DNA from: Tubulanus polymorphus
Lineage: Eukaryota; Nemertea; Palaeonemertea; Tubulaniformes; Tubulanidae
DNA length: 64,000 nt
Direction of reading: 5' to 3'
Assembly: GCF_964204645.1 (NCBI RefSeq)
Contig: NC_134025.1
Coordinates: 9,119,001-9,183,000 of the forward strand
How positions within the stretch are numbered: position 1 is the stretch's first letter; every line of letters starts with the position of its first letter. Below, one piece after another: positions 38,094-50,700 of the stretch. The notes below the pieces were generated by a model, which worked only from the letters and a program-made list of their open reading frames with translations, was not told the DNA's origin and did no database searches. A program made the translations under genes and the position numbers.

Positions 38094-39696
38094 AGAAAAA
38101 ATACAATTTTTTTTCGAGCACATGATGAAAAATAAACAGTTTTACGGCAATACAATAACAGTTACTCCAGTTACAATTTACGATTACAGTTACTCCTTTT
38201 ATAAAGTTTGTATATATCGGTATTAAGCAATTTAGTGCGCACAGCGACGGCTGAAGCTATGTGCCTTTTTTATAAACACTGCTAGCTTTTTCCTTACGAT
38301 GTTTGGGTCTTGTGGTGTAAAAAGATTCGTGAATGTTCTTAAATAGAGTGTAATGATTCTTGAAAAGACAAAATTTGAATACTGTTAAGTTTCTACTTTA
38401 TAGATATTCTATCATAATAACATCCCGCACCGAGTGCATGTGCTTTGTGAATGATACATTTTGGCTACGAGGCTCATTAACACAGAAAGGATCAGTCCAA
38501 ATTCGGTTTAACACAAACTCAAATATAGCTGCAAAGCAGCGATAACGGGTTTTCTGGATGCATGTGATCGAAAGGAAAAATTAATTACCGGGTATTCGAT
38601 GGAAAAAATAAAATGAGATGATTTGGATATTATCGGAGCAATCCTCTTTTTGGTTGAATGGTCTAACCCAGTACAGTCCCCGTGATTTGGAAATTCTCGG
38701 AGCCCTTCTTTATTTACTTACTAAATGACGTCACAAACTGTTATTTCGCCGGTGCTAGTTGTCTAACAATTCAATTCAATTCTTTATTTACAGTAACCTA
38801 ATAAGTAATTTTAAGTTTCAAATAGGATGGAAAGTACATTCAGACAATCTGTTGGTTCAGAGAGACCGTTATTACAGTATCAATTTATACATTTCGTTTC
38901 GAAGCTGTCAGTTGCCGAATCTGAATGAAGATGAATTTTATTTGACGAAATCGGCGGAAAATAAATAATAATAATAATCAACAGAATTTCAAGAGGGTTT
39001 TCGACGAAAGTCAGAAAACCCTAATAAGAATAAAACATTTATTAAAGATCAAAGTTCGAGACTAAGTTCAAGGAGGCATATCGTATCGTCAAGTGAATGA
39101 TTGGAAAGTGAGGTATGAACTACGGAAGCGATCAGGAGCCTCCAGTTGTCGCATTCCAACGCGACAACGCGAAACTGTGGAACAGACTGAGTTTCAAGTC
39201 ACCACTTCTCATGTCGATTGAGTCTCAAACTCGAGGCCTCCGTAGCTTACGATTAAGCAAATTTTACAATGGCCCATGTTTTGTTTTCTCGCGCGAAAAT
39301 TTAAAACTTATGTCGACATTATTATGGCGACTTGTTGAGTTGGAACGCAACAACTCAGAAAATTGTTTAGTATGATCCGAATCAGTCACCATTTATTTTA
39401 TACATATCGAATTATCATTATTTCAATAATATTTTTATTTTTCGGTGACGATAACGACACGTGTTTTAACTGTCATCTGGTTCTGATTGGTTATGTTTCG
39501 CGCCATGAAGCTGTTTAGTAAAAACAAGCAGAGCCACGGCGAATTTCATTGATATCTGATTTAAAACGTTATGTTTCTTTATCAATGTGACCCTGGGTAT
39601 AGTTATGTTACTGACAAAATCATTGATATTGTTATTGATCTCTGGTCAAAAGTTTTTATCGTAAGATTTCACGACAACGCAAGAAATTTACATAGC

Positions 39697-39850
39697 GTGT
39701 AAAAACGAAATAATTCGTTTAAAAAACGAAATAATTCGTTTTTACTAGTTAAAAGTGTGTTTTGCGCTGGAGTAAAAACAAATGGACAACTCGAAAACAC
39801 GAAATAATTTGTTTTTGCGCGCTAAAAGTTTGTTTTTGCACCCGTCGTTA
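39697..39850. repeat. Tandem palindromic ACGAAATAATTCGT motifs
   Basis: AAACGAAATAATTCGTTT occurs twice in a row (39704-39745), followed by related GAAATAATTTGTTTTTGCGC. Each unit is self-complementary, so the segment can form several small hairpins. Confidence 0.6.
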
Positions 39851-39860
39851 TTTCACCAAA

Positions 39861-40215
39861 GCAGGGGCGGATCCAGGAGGTGGCTTATGGGGGGAGCACG
39901 AAAGTCGGACAGATTATCTCCGCGGACACAAAGGGGGTATGGGGACCTCCCCAGCAAAATCTTAAAAAATAATGCCCACTAGCTTCATTTCAGAGGCATT
40001 TTGATGTTATGATCCTCAATACACGACCATCCTCAAGCAAAAAACCATAATAGATCAATAGGAGAGTTATTATACTATAGTATCAATCTTTTTTGGAACA
40101 ACATATTTACATTTGCACCATAGAAACAATGAGTAGAGTGCATGAATGATCCTTAATTCAACTATCTACGGTGCTCCCCCCCCCCCCTAAATACTAAATC
40201 CGTCTCTTTAAGGGG
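39861..40215. mobile_element. Possible TIR element beginning AGGGGCGGATCCAGG
   Basis: Begins CAGGGGCGGATCCAGG; a degenerate inverted counterpart (CTAAATCCGTCTCTTTAAGG) follows about 335 bp later, after a run of ten or more C. A partial match of the left end occurs at about 36412. Boundaries are approximate. Confidence 0.4.
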
Positions 40216-40929
40216 TCGTGGATAGCGATGAACCACTGACACTACGGTTCTCAGTTTAAAAAAAACAAGATAAAAACGTCTTCAAAAAGCTATTGAAAAT
40301 AATTTGAAAGAAATATGGTGGTAAGAGATAAGTTTGAAAGTTTGAAGGATTAATTTTGCCACGCTTTCCTTTGCACAGCGGCGCCACTGCATGGTTGGTT
40401 AAAAGTTTCAACAAGCATAACGGCCGATTATTAACAACTAAATATATAAGATAAACTTCATTCTGGATTCCAGAAAAGGAGCAGCCCAGCAGAAAATATT
40501 CTAAATGATAAAGGCTTTGAAATTGATACTAGAGTTAAAAATATAGTTATCTAAGTAGTTGCCTAGTTTCATACTTTTCTCGGGTAAGTAATTCATTGTA
40601 CAGGAGTTTGAATTTACGGATTTGCGAATTCATTCACACTCCAACAACTTGCATGGTACGTGGTGCGAAGATATTGCATAAACAAGTGACAAAACAACAC
40701 GTAATGATGCAAATTTAAGGAATAAAACATAGCAAAATCGTTTACAAAGTATACATTAATTATTTACGATACACAAATGTACTATTACAGGGATCTATAC
40801 ACATATTTAAGCCTGTTTTGATTCGGAATTTGTGGACCGTTGGGTGTATCAAAATATCAAGGGCAAGGGCATTCAAATTCAAATAATTTTTACAGATTCA
40901 TTTAATAAGGTCGCGGGGTAAATCGTAAG

Positions 40930-41526
40930 GTACAGTCAAACAGAAAATGGAATTCATCACATAGGTTATAACAAGCGCGGAATATTCTATCACCTCTTTC
41001 TAAATGAAGATATGAAGTAGCCGGCTCCCGGTTCCCGGTTCCCGGTTCGGCTCCCGATTCGGCTCCCGATTCAAAATGTTTTTGAATCGGGAGCCGAATA
41101 AGGAACCGGGAACCGGTAGCCAGCTTCACAGGGGTATATCAAGGGTGTATTCAAATATCCTTGCGGGGTTCATGAAACATTTCAAAGTATGGACCGTGTG
41201 CGCTGAAAATATGGCGCTACTTTTCAAATTTTCGCTATAGGGCTAATTATTTGAAAGAATATTTAAGAATTCCCGATAGACATAATATAGTATATGTATA
41301 GTTTTTATAGTATATTACATCAAATATGTTGAGTTTCCAGCAATACCACCCGTTGGACATTGGTTATTGCTAATAGGAAAGAGCCGTCACGTAGACAAAA
41401 AATCCGCCCCGTAACGTGACAGGTATCCTACTTAAGTGAGGTACAGTCAAACAGAAAATTGGATTCGTCACCTAAAGTGTTACAAGCGGGGTATATTCTA
41501 TCAGCTCTGTCTAAATGACGGTTTGA
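40930..41526. repeat. Pair of ~87 bp direct repeats flanking a GC-rich hairpin
   Basis: The unit beginning GTACAGTCAAACAGAAAATGG at 40930-41016 is repeated, diverged, at 41441-41526. Both contain CATCAC or CGTCACC and TATTCTATCA followed by CTAAATGA. The hairpin at 41022-41118 lies immediately after the first copy. Confidence 0.6.
41022..41118. repeat. GC-rich hairpin with internal tandem repeats
   Basis: The left arm carries repeated CGGTTCC units and two GGCTCCCGATTC units. The right arm reads GAATCGGGAGCCGAATAAGG then AACCGGGAACCGG, its reverse complement apart from one extra left-arm unit. It is far more GC-rich than its surroundings. Confidence 0.7.
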
Positions 41527-42123
41527 AAATTTGTTCACTGGTAAAATATAGGCCCCGACCCCAAATTCCAATAAACTTGACTAAATAGTAGATGCTGCCA
41601 TCTACTGGCAATGTCGGCTACCGACAGATGGTACCACGGTCTGTTCATCTTTTGACGTCATTATTATCATTCATGATTTTTCTTGGATTCAGCATTTCCA
41701 GCATGTAGGCGTTGAATGGTGAAAAATTATCAGTACCAATTTCTCTTACGGTAAATATAAGACTTATCTGTGAATCGTATCACCCTTTAATGTACTAGCC
41801 TACCTAACAAATTTCTGCTGTTGTGAATTGATGATGGGATAAAGCCTTTCTCTTCGACTTATGGCTTCTTAATAATAATAATCTTGCCCTGTCTTCTCTT
41901 GCCCTCTCGGTTGGTGGAATTGTCAAGTCGTGATGTTGTGAAGTAAAAGAAGTAAGGTAGGGCCTATTGTTGGTATCCCTATTCTTTAGCCTGGAAGGAT
42001 GAGTAGTGAAGCTGCTGTCGCTGTATGTATGAGTGATGGACCTTAGGCCTGTATGTCAGTTATTTGTTATCAAATATTTTCGTTTTCGGCCATACTTTCA
42101 TGAGTATGTATTAGCCTTGTGCT

Positions 42124-42648
42124 CTAATGTCTATTTCAACCTGACTTGAGTCTGAGAGCATTCCGGGTGGCCTAGCCCCCTCATTTTTGGTAGTACGGTA
42201 TAGGCCTACCTGATAAAGGTCTCAATAGGACCAGAAAGGACTGGCAGCTGACCTAAAACATCATTGTTTTATCCATTTGGAACTGTATGGAAGGATATCC
42301 AAAAATTCTTCACTGAAAGGGGTTAGGCCTAAATGAAGAGAAGTGACTCCATGATTTGAAAGTTTAACAATATGTTTCCATGCCTACATACCAAACTTCA
42401 GTTGGTAGGCATGGAGACATATTGTTAAACTTTCAAATCATGGAGTCTCTTTTCTCTCATGAACCCCTTTCAATTAAGACTTTTTTGGATATCCTTCAAT
42501 TCAGTTTAAAGTGGATTAAAAAACGATGTTTAAGGTCGACTGCCTGTCCTTTCAGGTCCTACTAAGACCTTTATCAGGTATGTACTACCAAAACTGACTG
42601 AGCTAGGCCACCCGGAATGCTCTCAAGTCAGGTTGAAATAGACATTAG
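42124..42648. mobile_element. ~525 bp near-perfect foldback palindrome
   Basis: Two ~255 bp arms meet around 42397 with almost no spacer. The outer ends are CTAATGTCTATTTCAACCTG and CAGGTTGAAATAGACATTAG. Paired landmarks include CATTCCGGGTGGCCTAG/CTAGGCCACCCGGAATG and CATGATTTGAAAGTTTAACA/TGTTAAACTTTCAAATCATG. One arm matches part of the 37339-37722 repeat. No ORF of note. Confidence 0.85.
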
Positions 42649-42853
42649 TAGTACCATTACTGATAGTATAAGCACAACGCGGTAGAATTCTTACCCATGA
42701 TTCATACCCATGATGACACATAGGGCCTACCCTTCTTCGTCTATCTGTACAACTAGACCTATGATTAAAAAATCCTGAAATATTGACCCAGTTTATTCCA
42801 GTTTAACACTGTTACGTATTGAAATCTGGCTGAAAAATAACACCTAGAATGAT

Positions 42854-43355
42854 TACTGTCTGTCACACCTACTCTCCGTGCGACGTTTTAGTCCGTAATT
42901 TCGTTAATAATCGGTTTATCTACCTTTATTACGCATCAATTTGTTCAGTGAGGAATTTGCATTCAGAAATAAACAACAATTTTCACTTAAGTTGTTTTTG
43001 TTTTCATTTATGAGCGATAGTTTACTCAGCATACGCTCGCGTAATGCTGAAAAATCCGCTCCGCGGACGCTCGGAAACGTTACAGTGACGTCATACTGCT
43101 CATTAGCATATCAAAATACAGTAGGTGGCGCCACGTGACAGGCCATAAAAGCCGTTTTTCAGCATTACGCGAGCGTATGCTAGGTAAACTATCGCTGATA
43201 GAAGAAAACACAAACAAATTTATGCCATTTCATGATTTATTTCTGAATGCAAATTCCTTACTGAACAAATTGATGCATAATATTTACAGATCAACCGATT
43301 ATTAACGAAATTACGGACCGAAACGCCGCACGAAGAGCATGTGTGACAGACAGTA
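42854..43355. mobile_element. ~500 bp element with ~200 bp inverted arms and TA flanks
   Basis: Starts TA-CTGTCTGTCACAC and ends GTGTGACAGACAG-TA. The arms remain complementary for about 200 bp, for example AGCATACGCTCGCGTAATGC near 43028 against GCATTACGCGAGCGTATGCT near 43164, with a ~105 bp centre. TA flanks suggest Tc1/mariner-type mobilisation of a non-autonomous foldback element. Confidence 0.82.
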
Positions 43356-46300
43356 GGGATCAAATGTTTAATTTCTATTTTGTTGACAAAGTGTGTATTT
43401 GATAGGCCTATCCTGATTTCAACAATATCAGATCAATGAACTTTCAAATTTTTGTTATCAAAGGAATAAATATATTCAACACGTTTTCAAAATTCAAACA
43501 AGGTATCGATTAAGTTCATTTGATGAAATAGCTTCGATTGCTGATCATTATCTGTACTAACATTGCAAGAACCAGGAATTGACCTCTCATCAGACATTGA
43601 AGGGGAACCCATACATCATTTGGTGGTATTCCGACAAACTGTATTAGGTCACAGAGTCACCTAATTTGATGACAGAAAAGAATGAGCTACCACTGCTAGT
43701 CTAAGAGCAACAGGCCTAATTGTAAGGCTAGTCAACTGGACCTAATAGGCCTAGGCTATAAAGGGTGACCGATATGAAAAAAGCAATTGATTACATTTTC
43801 ATTACAGTTGATAAATCAATCCACTCTTTCTACAGTTTAGCAGCAATTTTGCCAATTCGTCCCTCTGACCAATGAGGCTCATATTATAGAACTTTTTCTA
43901 ACATGATGCCTGCTGTTTTACCATATCAGGCCAATAGGCCTATATAAGTTGTGAATTATGATAGAATTGAAATTGGTCTTTGCTATCTCTAACTATATTT
44001 AGGTCAACTGAAAAATTCAAGTACAGGTAGGCCTTTAGTGGGTTTCAAGGTTTAGTATTTGTCAACATTCCATAGTTATCGTCCTTATCTGCTTATAATG
44101 AACAATCCCTGCTGCTAAGCATTCAGCTGAAGTCTAGAATCAGTCCTATAGTAGTAGTATAATAATGCTCTGGTAGCTATCTGCAATCAATTTGAGCCTA
44201 ACATATAGTTAACATGAACATTGACCAGTGACTTTACTTACAGTATATGTTGTGCATTTGCTGCTTGTGACTGACACAATATGGCTCTAGCGTTGAATTA
44301 TGTGCCCCTCCAACATGAATGTATCAGGAACTAATGAGTGGAAAAAACCACTGATTTGTTAATCTTTTAGCTTATCTAGCTTCACATTTTATCTTGGTTT
44401 CCAAAAACTAAACCCTATAGAACGTTTATAATATTTAACCTCGCCATAGGGTGGCCTTCGAAGTATTGCCTGTTACTCTGGACCTGACTGGCATGTTCAG
44501 GTTTGACTGTTTTCCTGTTTCATTGATCGTAAGTACCAATTGAGAGCTCGTTAAATCAAATTTGAAAAAATGTGGACAAACTCCAGGTGTTTTCGGGGAA
44601 AGCTTCTTTCATTTCCTATTGTGAGTGATTATGGCATCGTTGAAAGGACGCATGATATATTCAGAAACTGTATTCAGGGGGGCTCCATATCAAGGATTTG
44701 ATAAATTTGATGAAAAATTGTGGTTAATAATCCATTTCAAATAGAACTAGCACTACTACAAAATCGTGTTACCATAGATAGGTTAATTGCGTTAACTTTT
44801 AAACAATTAAGTCTTAAGGTGGATGAGGCTTAAATAGGTTAGGTGTGCCCCTTGTACAGACTGTAAGTTTGTTTTATACATTGATCCTCAATCAGTCACT
44901 TAAAACTGATTGAAAATTATCATAAACCACTAATTATCAAAATCACTAGCGCTTTTCATGTAATTCTTCATCTAGTGTAAAATAGGCCTATGTCCCTATG
45001 AATTGACCAGCTGCGAAAAGTGGGAATGATAATTGTTTGTTGCATATTTAAGCGCATTTGGGAGAGGTTTTGATGGCAGCTGATCGCATTGTGACCAATT
45101 CACAACAGGTCTTTTGTTGGTAGAAGTGTGGCTACGATGTTTGGCGACACTAGGGCAGCTGACAGTATAGTATTGTTCGTGTGATGCATTCAAAAATACG
45201 TAGATTTACGCGGTCCTGACATCATTTCGACTGAAAGTTTTCACTAGCGACGACGACTGTTTACGTAAAGAGGATTTCGGTATAGAGAAATACATATTGA
45301 AGTCTTGTGATAGTGATTTCTGTCGGATTGCCGTTTGTGACTCAGTTTAATGTGATATTGACAAGGCGGTTGCTCGTCGTTACGTAAGAGGTATGCTACG
45401 CTGTATAGTATTTTGATGCATTTAATAATACTGGATTTGATATGAATTTCTAACATGGAACTCTGAACAGTTTTCTCTTTTACGCGGCAGGCCTATACGC
45501 CTATATATGATTTAAGTTCATTGTGTGGTATCTTGAGGTAAGAAGTATGGTTAAGCCATTGGTTTTATTCATTCATTTGCTGTGTCCCTAACGAACCCAC
45601 CACTACTGCAAAAATTGTATATCGGACTGCGAAATATAGATGAATGCCGTAGTTGTAAATTAAGCAGAAACTTTGGTTTAAATTGAAGTTTTGCCATGGA
45701 CAAGTTTTGGCAGGTTTGAAGTGATGTCTGTGTAGGGTGATTTGATAATAAGATATTAATGGGTTTGGGTAAGATTAGGATAAGGGTGTGTCATGGATAC
45801 GGGTGTATGAGCTGGAAGGAATTTTATTGCTGGACTCCTGGAGATGGCTCTGCCTTGATTTGTGCTCGATGTAATACGTAAGGTATATCAGCGTGTGACG
45901 GCATGTGACATGACCGATGCTTATTCGCCATTCGCTGCTGATGTAGCATTAAATTAGAAGTTCTGTTTGAGGTTTAAATTTGGTAGCGGTTATGATTGGT
46001 TTATTTGTAATGCAAGTTCTTATTGATTGGCTAACTGTATTCAGTTATCATTTGCCGCATCATCTTATTGTTGTCATATTTTCACTATAGACAAAGTGCT
46101 TAGCACTGCAGGTTTATTTCTTCATTCCGAGCTGTTTGGCATATTCTTCTTTTGTTACATTTAAGGTCTGTAAGATTTAAAGTTTTTTTTTCGGCGTTTG
46201 TTTTTACATATGAATTCATTTGGACAATTTATGAATGAATGAATTTCATGTTTTGACTGTCATATGATGATGAGTCATTGTGTTTTAACGATAGATTGAG

Positions 46301-46499
46301 CACGGTAGACGGTCACAGACGGTCACAAATCGCTTACTGGTAAAATCCTCATCTAGGGATTCGGTTATAATAGTTATGATTATGTTGTTAGGAAAAAAAC
46401 TTTAATCTTTCACTTGTTACTACTACGTGTGTGTCGATGTTAGTATTGATTTTATTGATTTTTTGATAATAAATCAGTCGATATCTGTTTTCATTTCAG
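43356..46499. other. Upstream region of the Smaug gene
   Basis: No coding sequence is recognised. Most is AT-rich with frequent AGGCCT words. A stretch at about 45040-45400 is richer in CpG (GATTTACGCGG, CTAGCGACGACGAC, GCTCGTCGTTACG) and could be the promoter or a non-coding first exon, with a plausible donor TAC|GTAAGAG at 45383/45384. Confidence 0.4.
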
Positions 46500-46599
46500 A
46501 AAGAGTTAAAGAAGAACGACGGATAAAAATTGTTTTCGTTGATATTTAGAAACATTCCAAGAATGCGTGCACGGTCGCCGGTTAACTAAATCCAGTTTT
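46500..46599 (+). promoter_or_regulatory. Smaug 5' UTR part with a spliced acceptor
   Basis: A strong acceptor (TTTTCATTTCAG, ending 46499) precedes the first coding exon, so at least one upstream non-coding exon is likely. A stop codon in the coding frame lies at 46540-46542. Confidence 0.5.
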
Positions 46600-47674
46600 A
46601 TGGATGAACGATTTTCGGAGTCGTCGAGCCATCCGATGATTCCCCCCGAAGTCAGTATGAAGTCAGCTTGCGTGTTCCGCGACCAGGTCAACACCGTTTG
46701 GGGATACTTTCAGACGTGGAACGATTGCGAACAGACGGTCGCGCTGTGTTCGTTGCTGAAGAAGATATCCGCGCCGCAGGCCAAGTTCCTCAGCCAAGTT
46801 CTCGAGCAAAGTCTATCTACGAGCACCGACCTACAGCAATGCGTGGACGAAGCTAACGATCCAGGTACTTATGATGAGAAATTTTCAGTCAGAAAAACAC
46901 ATTTTTTGCATTTGTCAAAAGAAACAATTTACTGTTTCAAAATGAGATCGAGCGGGTAACTTCGATAGATTTTTCATGGAATTGACCCCTCAGGAAAAAA
47001 ACCGCAATGTACTATTTCGCTCAATTTCTTGTAAAATTCTGGCTGAGAAAAATTTCCGCATTTTTTTTCTCGCGAGTGGGAAGATCGTGTAGAGCTATAG
47101 GCAGCCAACGCATTCTTTGTTCTATCTAACTCACTAGAAATAGTTTGTTGATTACATAAAAATTACAACATACTTCTGACAGGTAACATTAATAAATAAG
47201 GATAGCCTAACGTCTAAGTGCATTGAGCCTTATTCAGTGAAGCGTTAGAGATCTCGCTGGGACTTAAGATCATCTCTGGGGCCTGCTTTTTGAAGTGAGA
47301 ATTTATGGTTAGTTGCCAAGGACAACCTTCATCTCATTCTCGTCGTTTTGACTTCTTCGACAGTTTAGATTAATCCTGATTAGCTTTTGTGATATTGTAG
47401 ATATTCGTTGAATTATGCATAGTAGCAATAAATAGAATGACAGGAAACACAGACTTCACATTCAGGGAGTGAACAGTGTCTGTGTGTGTGTGTTCGTTAT
47501 TACAATTGTATGATCTAATTATATCTATTTGTATATCCTCGTTTAACCATTCATATATACATGTTTATATATATATCCAAGGGATGAAACCCCACCTCCA
47601 AACTCCATGGTAAAAAATCACTACCCTGTGCTTATTGTCATTGTCAGAGTTGCACGTACGACAGTTAATTGCAG

Positions 47675-47734
<60 letters not shown>

Positions 47735-50700
47735 TTTGAAATATATATTCTTTGTGACTTTATTTCGATTTTCAACAAGTCTATATATGTATATATACAT
47801 ACACGCACATTTAAGAATGATTTCTATATAGCTGGCGGGCTCGATGCTGGAATGGCTCTAATAACCGTCGTATGAATCCTCGTCTATGGCCACAGGCATC
47901 GAAATCTCTGTCGTGTTATCACGGCAGTAGCTACCTGTGGATTGGCCCCTGGGAAATATGAGACTTTTTTTTGTTCTCGATTCGTTTTAGGGATCATCAG
48001 CCGCCCGAGCTGAAACTTGCAAAACGATGAAAACATTGCTAATGGATCGGATTTCAAACCTACTCCGTAATGAATGTTAATCGTTGATAGCGTGGAATTT
48101 TATCGAATAGATTCATAACTTTAAAAGTGGATGCACATGTATATGTATGAATACATGCAGGCTGGCAGCCATGCGTTATGAATGAATGTTCGTTTGGCGT
48201 TTTTGAAATAGAAGACATTTCTAATGTGAACATGTAGAAGTTGAACATCGTGATCACTGAGATATGTGAATTGTCTCTAGGTGGTCCGAAGTTTGATAAT
48301 GTTCAGTGAAAAATTTGTCTTGCAATGAGTCAGATGGTATCGACATAATAGGCTATTTGAAATATTCATTGTTTTGTCCCTTAGAGCACCTCTCCTGCCA
48401 AGAGAGGAACCGGGCTAGGGAATTGAAATTCTGAATTGAGAGAGTGCAGGATAGAAAATATCGACTACCCCTGAAAAAATTGTTTTCATATTGAAGTGAG
48501 TAAATGGGTGCAGTCGTTTTTCAGGGCACTGATGATATCGGTCTAAAGAAGCGTTTTATCTAGTACTGGAAACCCTGTTTATAAACCAAGGAACTACAAA
48601 GTTTTCAATCCATCAGCGTTCATTGAGGGCCATGTAATTTTATTCAACTTACAAAATAGCCATTGCTCCGGTTCACACGTAGCTCATCAAGAGACATAGG
48701 TAGAAACCACCGAGTTTTATGTCATCTTGTTAGGCCTACTGCTATTGATAAGACCGATTGATTGATTTTATGCTACACTTCTTTCAATTAGAATAGTGAA
48801 ACTGCATTAGTTCGGGCAATTCTAGGAATATCATGCATAGCGCTTTATGCATTCCCTGATTTTCATATAACAAAGTTCGAATACCCCGTAAAATCCTTGG
48901 CTGTGGGATCTCAGGAATTTAGATGATTTTTTTTTGCCTGCTGAGACTGGGTCCGGCATTGGGAACTTCTAAAGATACACCGTGTTTTCATTTCGAAGCA
49001 AATAATTGAAATTGGGTTCCGGACATTGATGATAGTGGGCTAGAAAAGCATTTTATTTTAACGAATACGGGAAGGGGAAAGTTGAACAGATTTGGACCCA
49101 AGTTGAGCAGTGTTGTTAGTGTATTCAGCGAACAATTGCCAGATTGTATTTTTTTCTGGTGACTGATGGCAATTAGTTTGTCAGATGAATGGCGTCGAGG
49201 ATCGGCTCGTCGTCACCATCGGTAATTTTTTTATTTCAGCAGATGAAATTCTCGGTTTTCGTTTACGTCGTGTTGATTTCATTCAGGGTTTTTTTTTCAT
49301 CAAATTGAATATCCGACGCTAATGGTAAAGGTGGGATGTTAATTATTGTCGGTGTTGGGTGTTTTTTTTTCTATGTGTTCGTGGTAGAAGTGGCTTCTCA
49401 CGAAGTCGTGATGTAGTCAAATACGATACTTTTACTAACTAAAAACGAAACGGCGCTTTCCCGACAGACAGGTATGGTGTAAATCAGAATAAAGTTATTT
49501 ACGATTTTTTGTTATTCAGTACTGTAGGTTAAAAAGTTAAGACAAACAGTTGGCTCCTCGTTGTTCACAGGATTGGATAGTTCCATATGCACCGGCACGT
49601 CCACTCCGATCCAGTGCTGGCCGTGTTTTGTCCTCCACATCCCTACAGTCTCAAAACGTTTGACGGACGTTGCTTCCAATCATTTGATTCATCTCTGTGG
49701 AACTCTTTGTACTCAGAGATTCGGAAAGTTTGATGCAATCGCAATCTGAAAGGCAATCTGAAATATCTGCGATCCTGTAAAGCGTATGGACTGTGGGTGA
49801 CCTTAAAATGCTGGTGAGCATTTTCTAAATGAAACAGGCGCTATGCACGTGTACAGACTATTTTTATTATAAAAGAAAAATAAGTTTTGTCTCAATATTG
49901 AAATCAAGGAGGACACACCCAACTGTTAGAAACGGTACATCATGAAATTGCCTGAGGGTATTAGATGGAACTGTTGAGATTCTATCTTCATAGATCCATA
50001 CTACTACGAGATAGTAACTGACTGCAACTGACTGCGGAGGTTGTGAGAAAAATCAGTTTGTTTTCTAAACTTTCACGTTCAGTATGAGAGAAAATTCAGC
50101 CAATTATCAGATATTCATTTTCCATAACAGTTCACAGCCCAGGCCCATCTTCTGACTATGGCATTGGATTTACCTTCCTTATATTCAAATGAGCACAATT
50201 TCAGTCTGCCATCATCTCAAATAGAGCTGTTATGAGGGCTTGGTTGCAAGATTAAGCTTAAGTTTTCAATGAACATATACATTCGAACTAATAACAACTT
50301 TTAAACGAAAGTATTTAGGTATAGGTATAGTCGATAACTCTTTCATCGGGCTTTGTTATATCAGGTATTTCTTTATTATTCATGTTAAAGTGACTAAACA
50401 TATAGGTGTTTATCCTTAAAATGCTTGTATATCATTATAGGAAGTATTTATGTGAGTAGAAGGGGGTATTTATATCGTATTGAGCTATTATAAGACAGTA
50501 CGAAGATTCTTCACTCGGTCTGGCGTGTAATTGCGGGGTTTGAAGCCACGTGGTGAGTGGTGCTGGTGATGGTGGTGGTGGTGGTGGTATCATAGAGAGT
50601 GGTACATACCTTACCAACTACCAGATGTATCATAGTACTATATACTGATTAATAATCGTAGGAATTATATTTCTATATTGATATGATTTTGGAATATGAG

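Noticed and set aside
39115-39375. 86-codon ATG frame of fairly protein-like composition
   Set aside because: It begins inside a duplicated repeat block and matches no family I know; evidence is insufficient for a gene.
47607-47875. Two open frames across the TA tract
   Set aside because: They encode only a YIYI run from the microsatellite.
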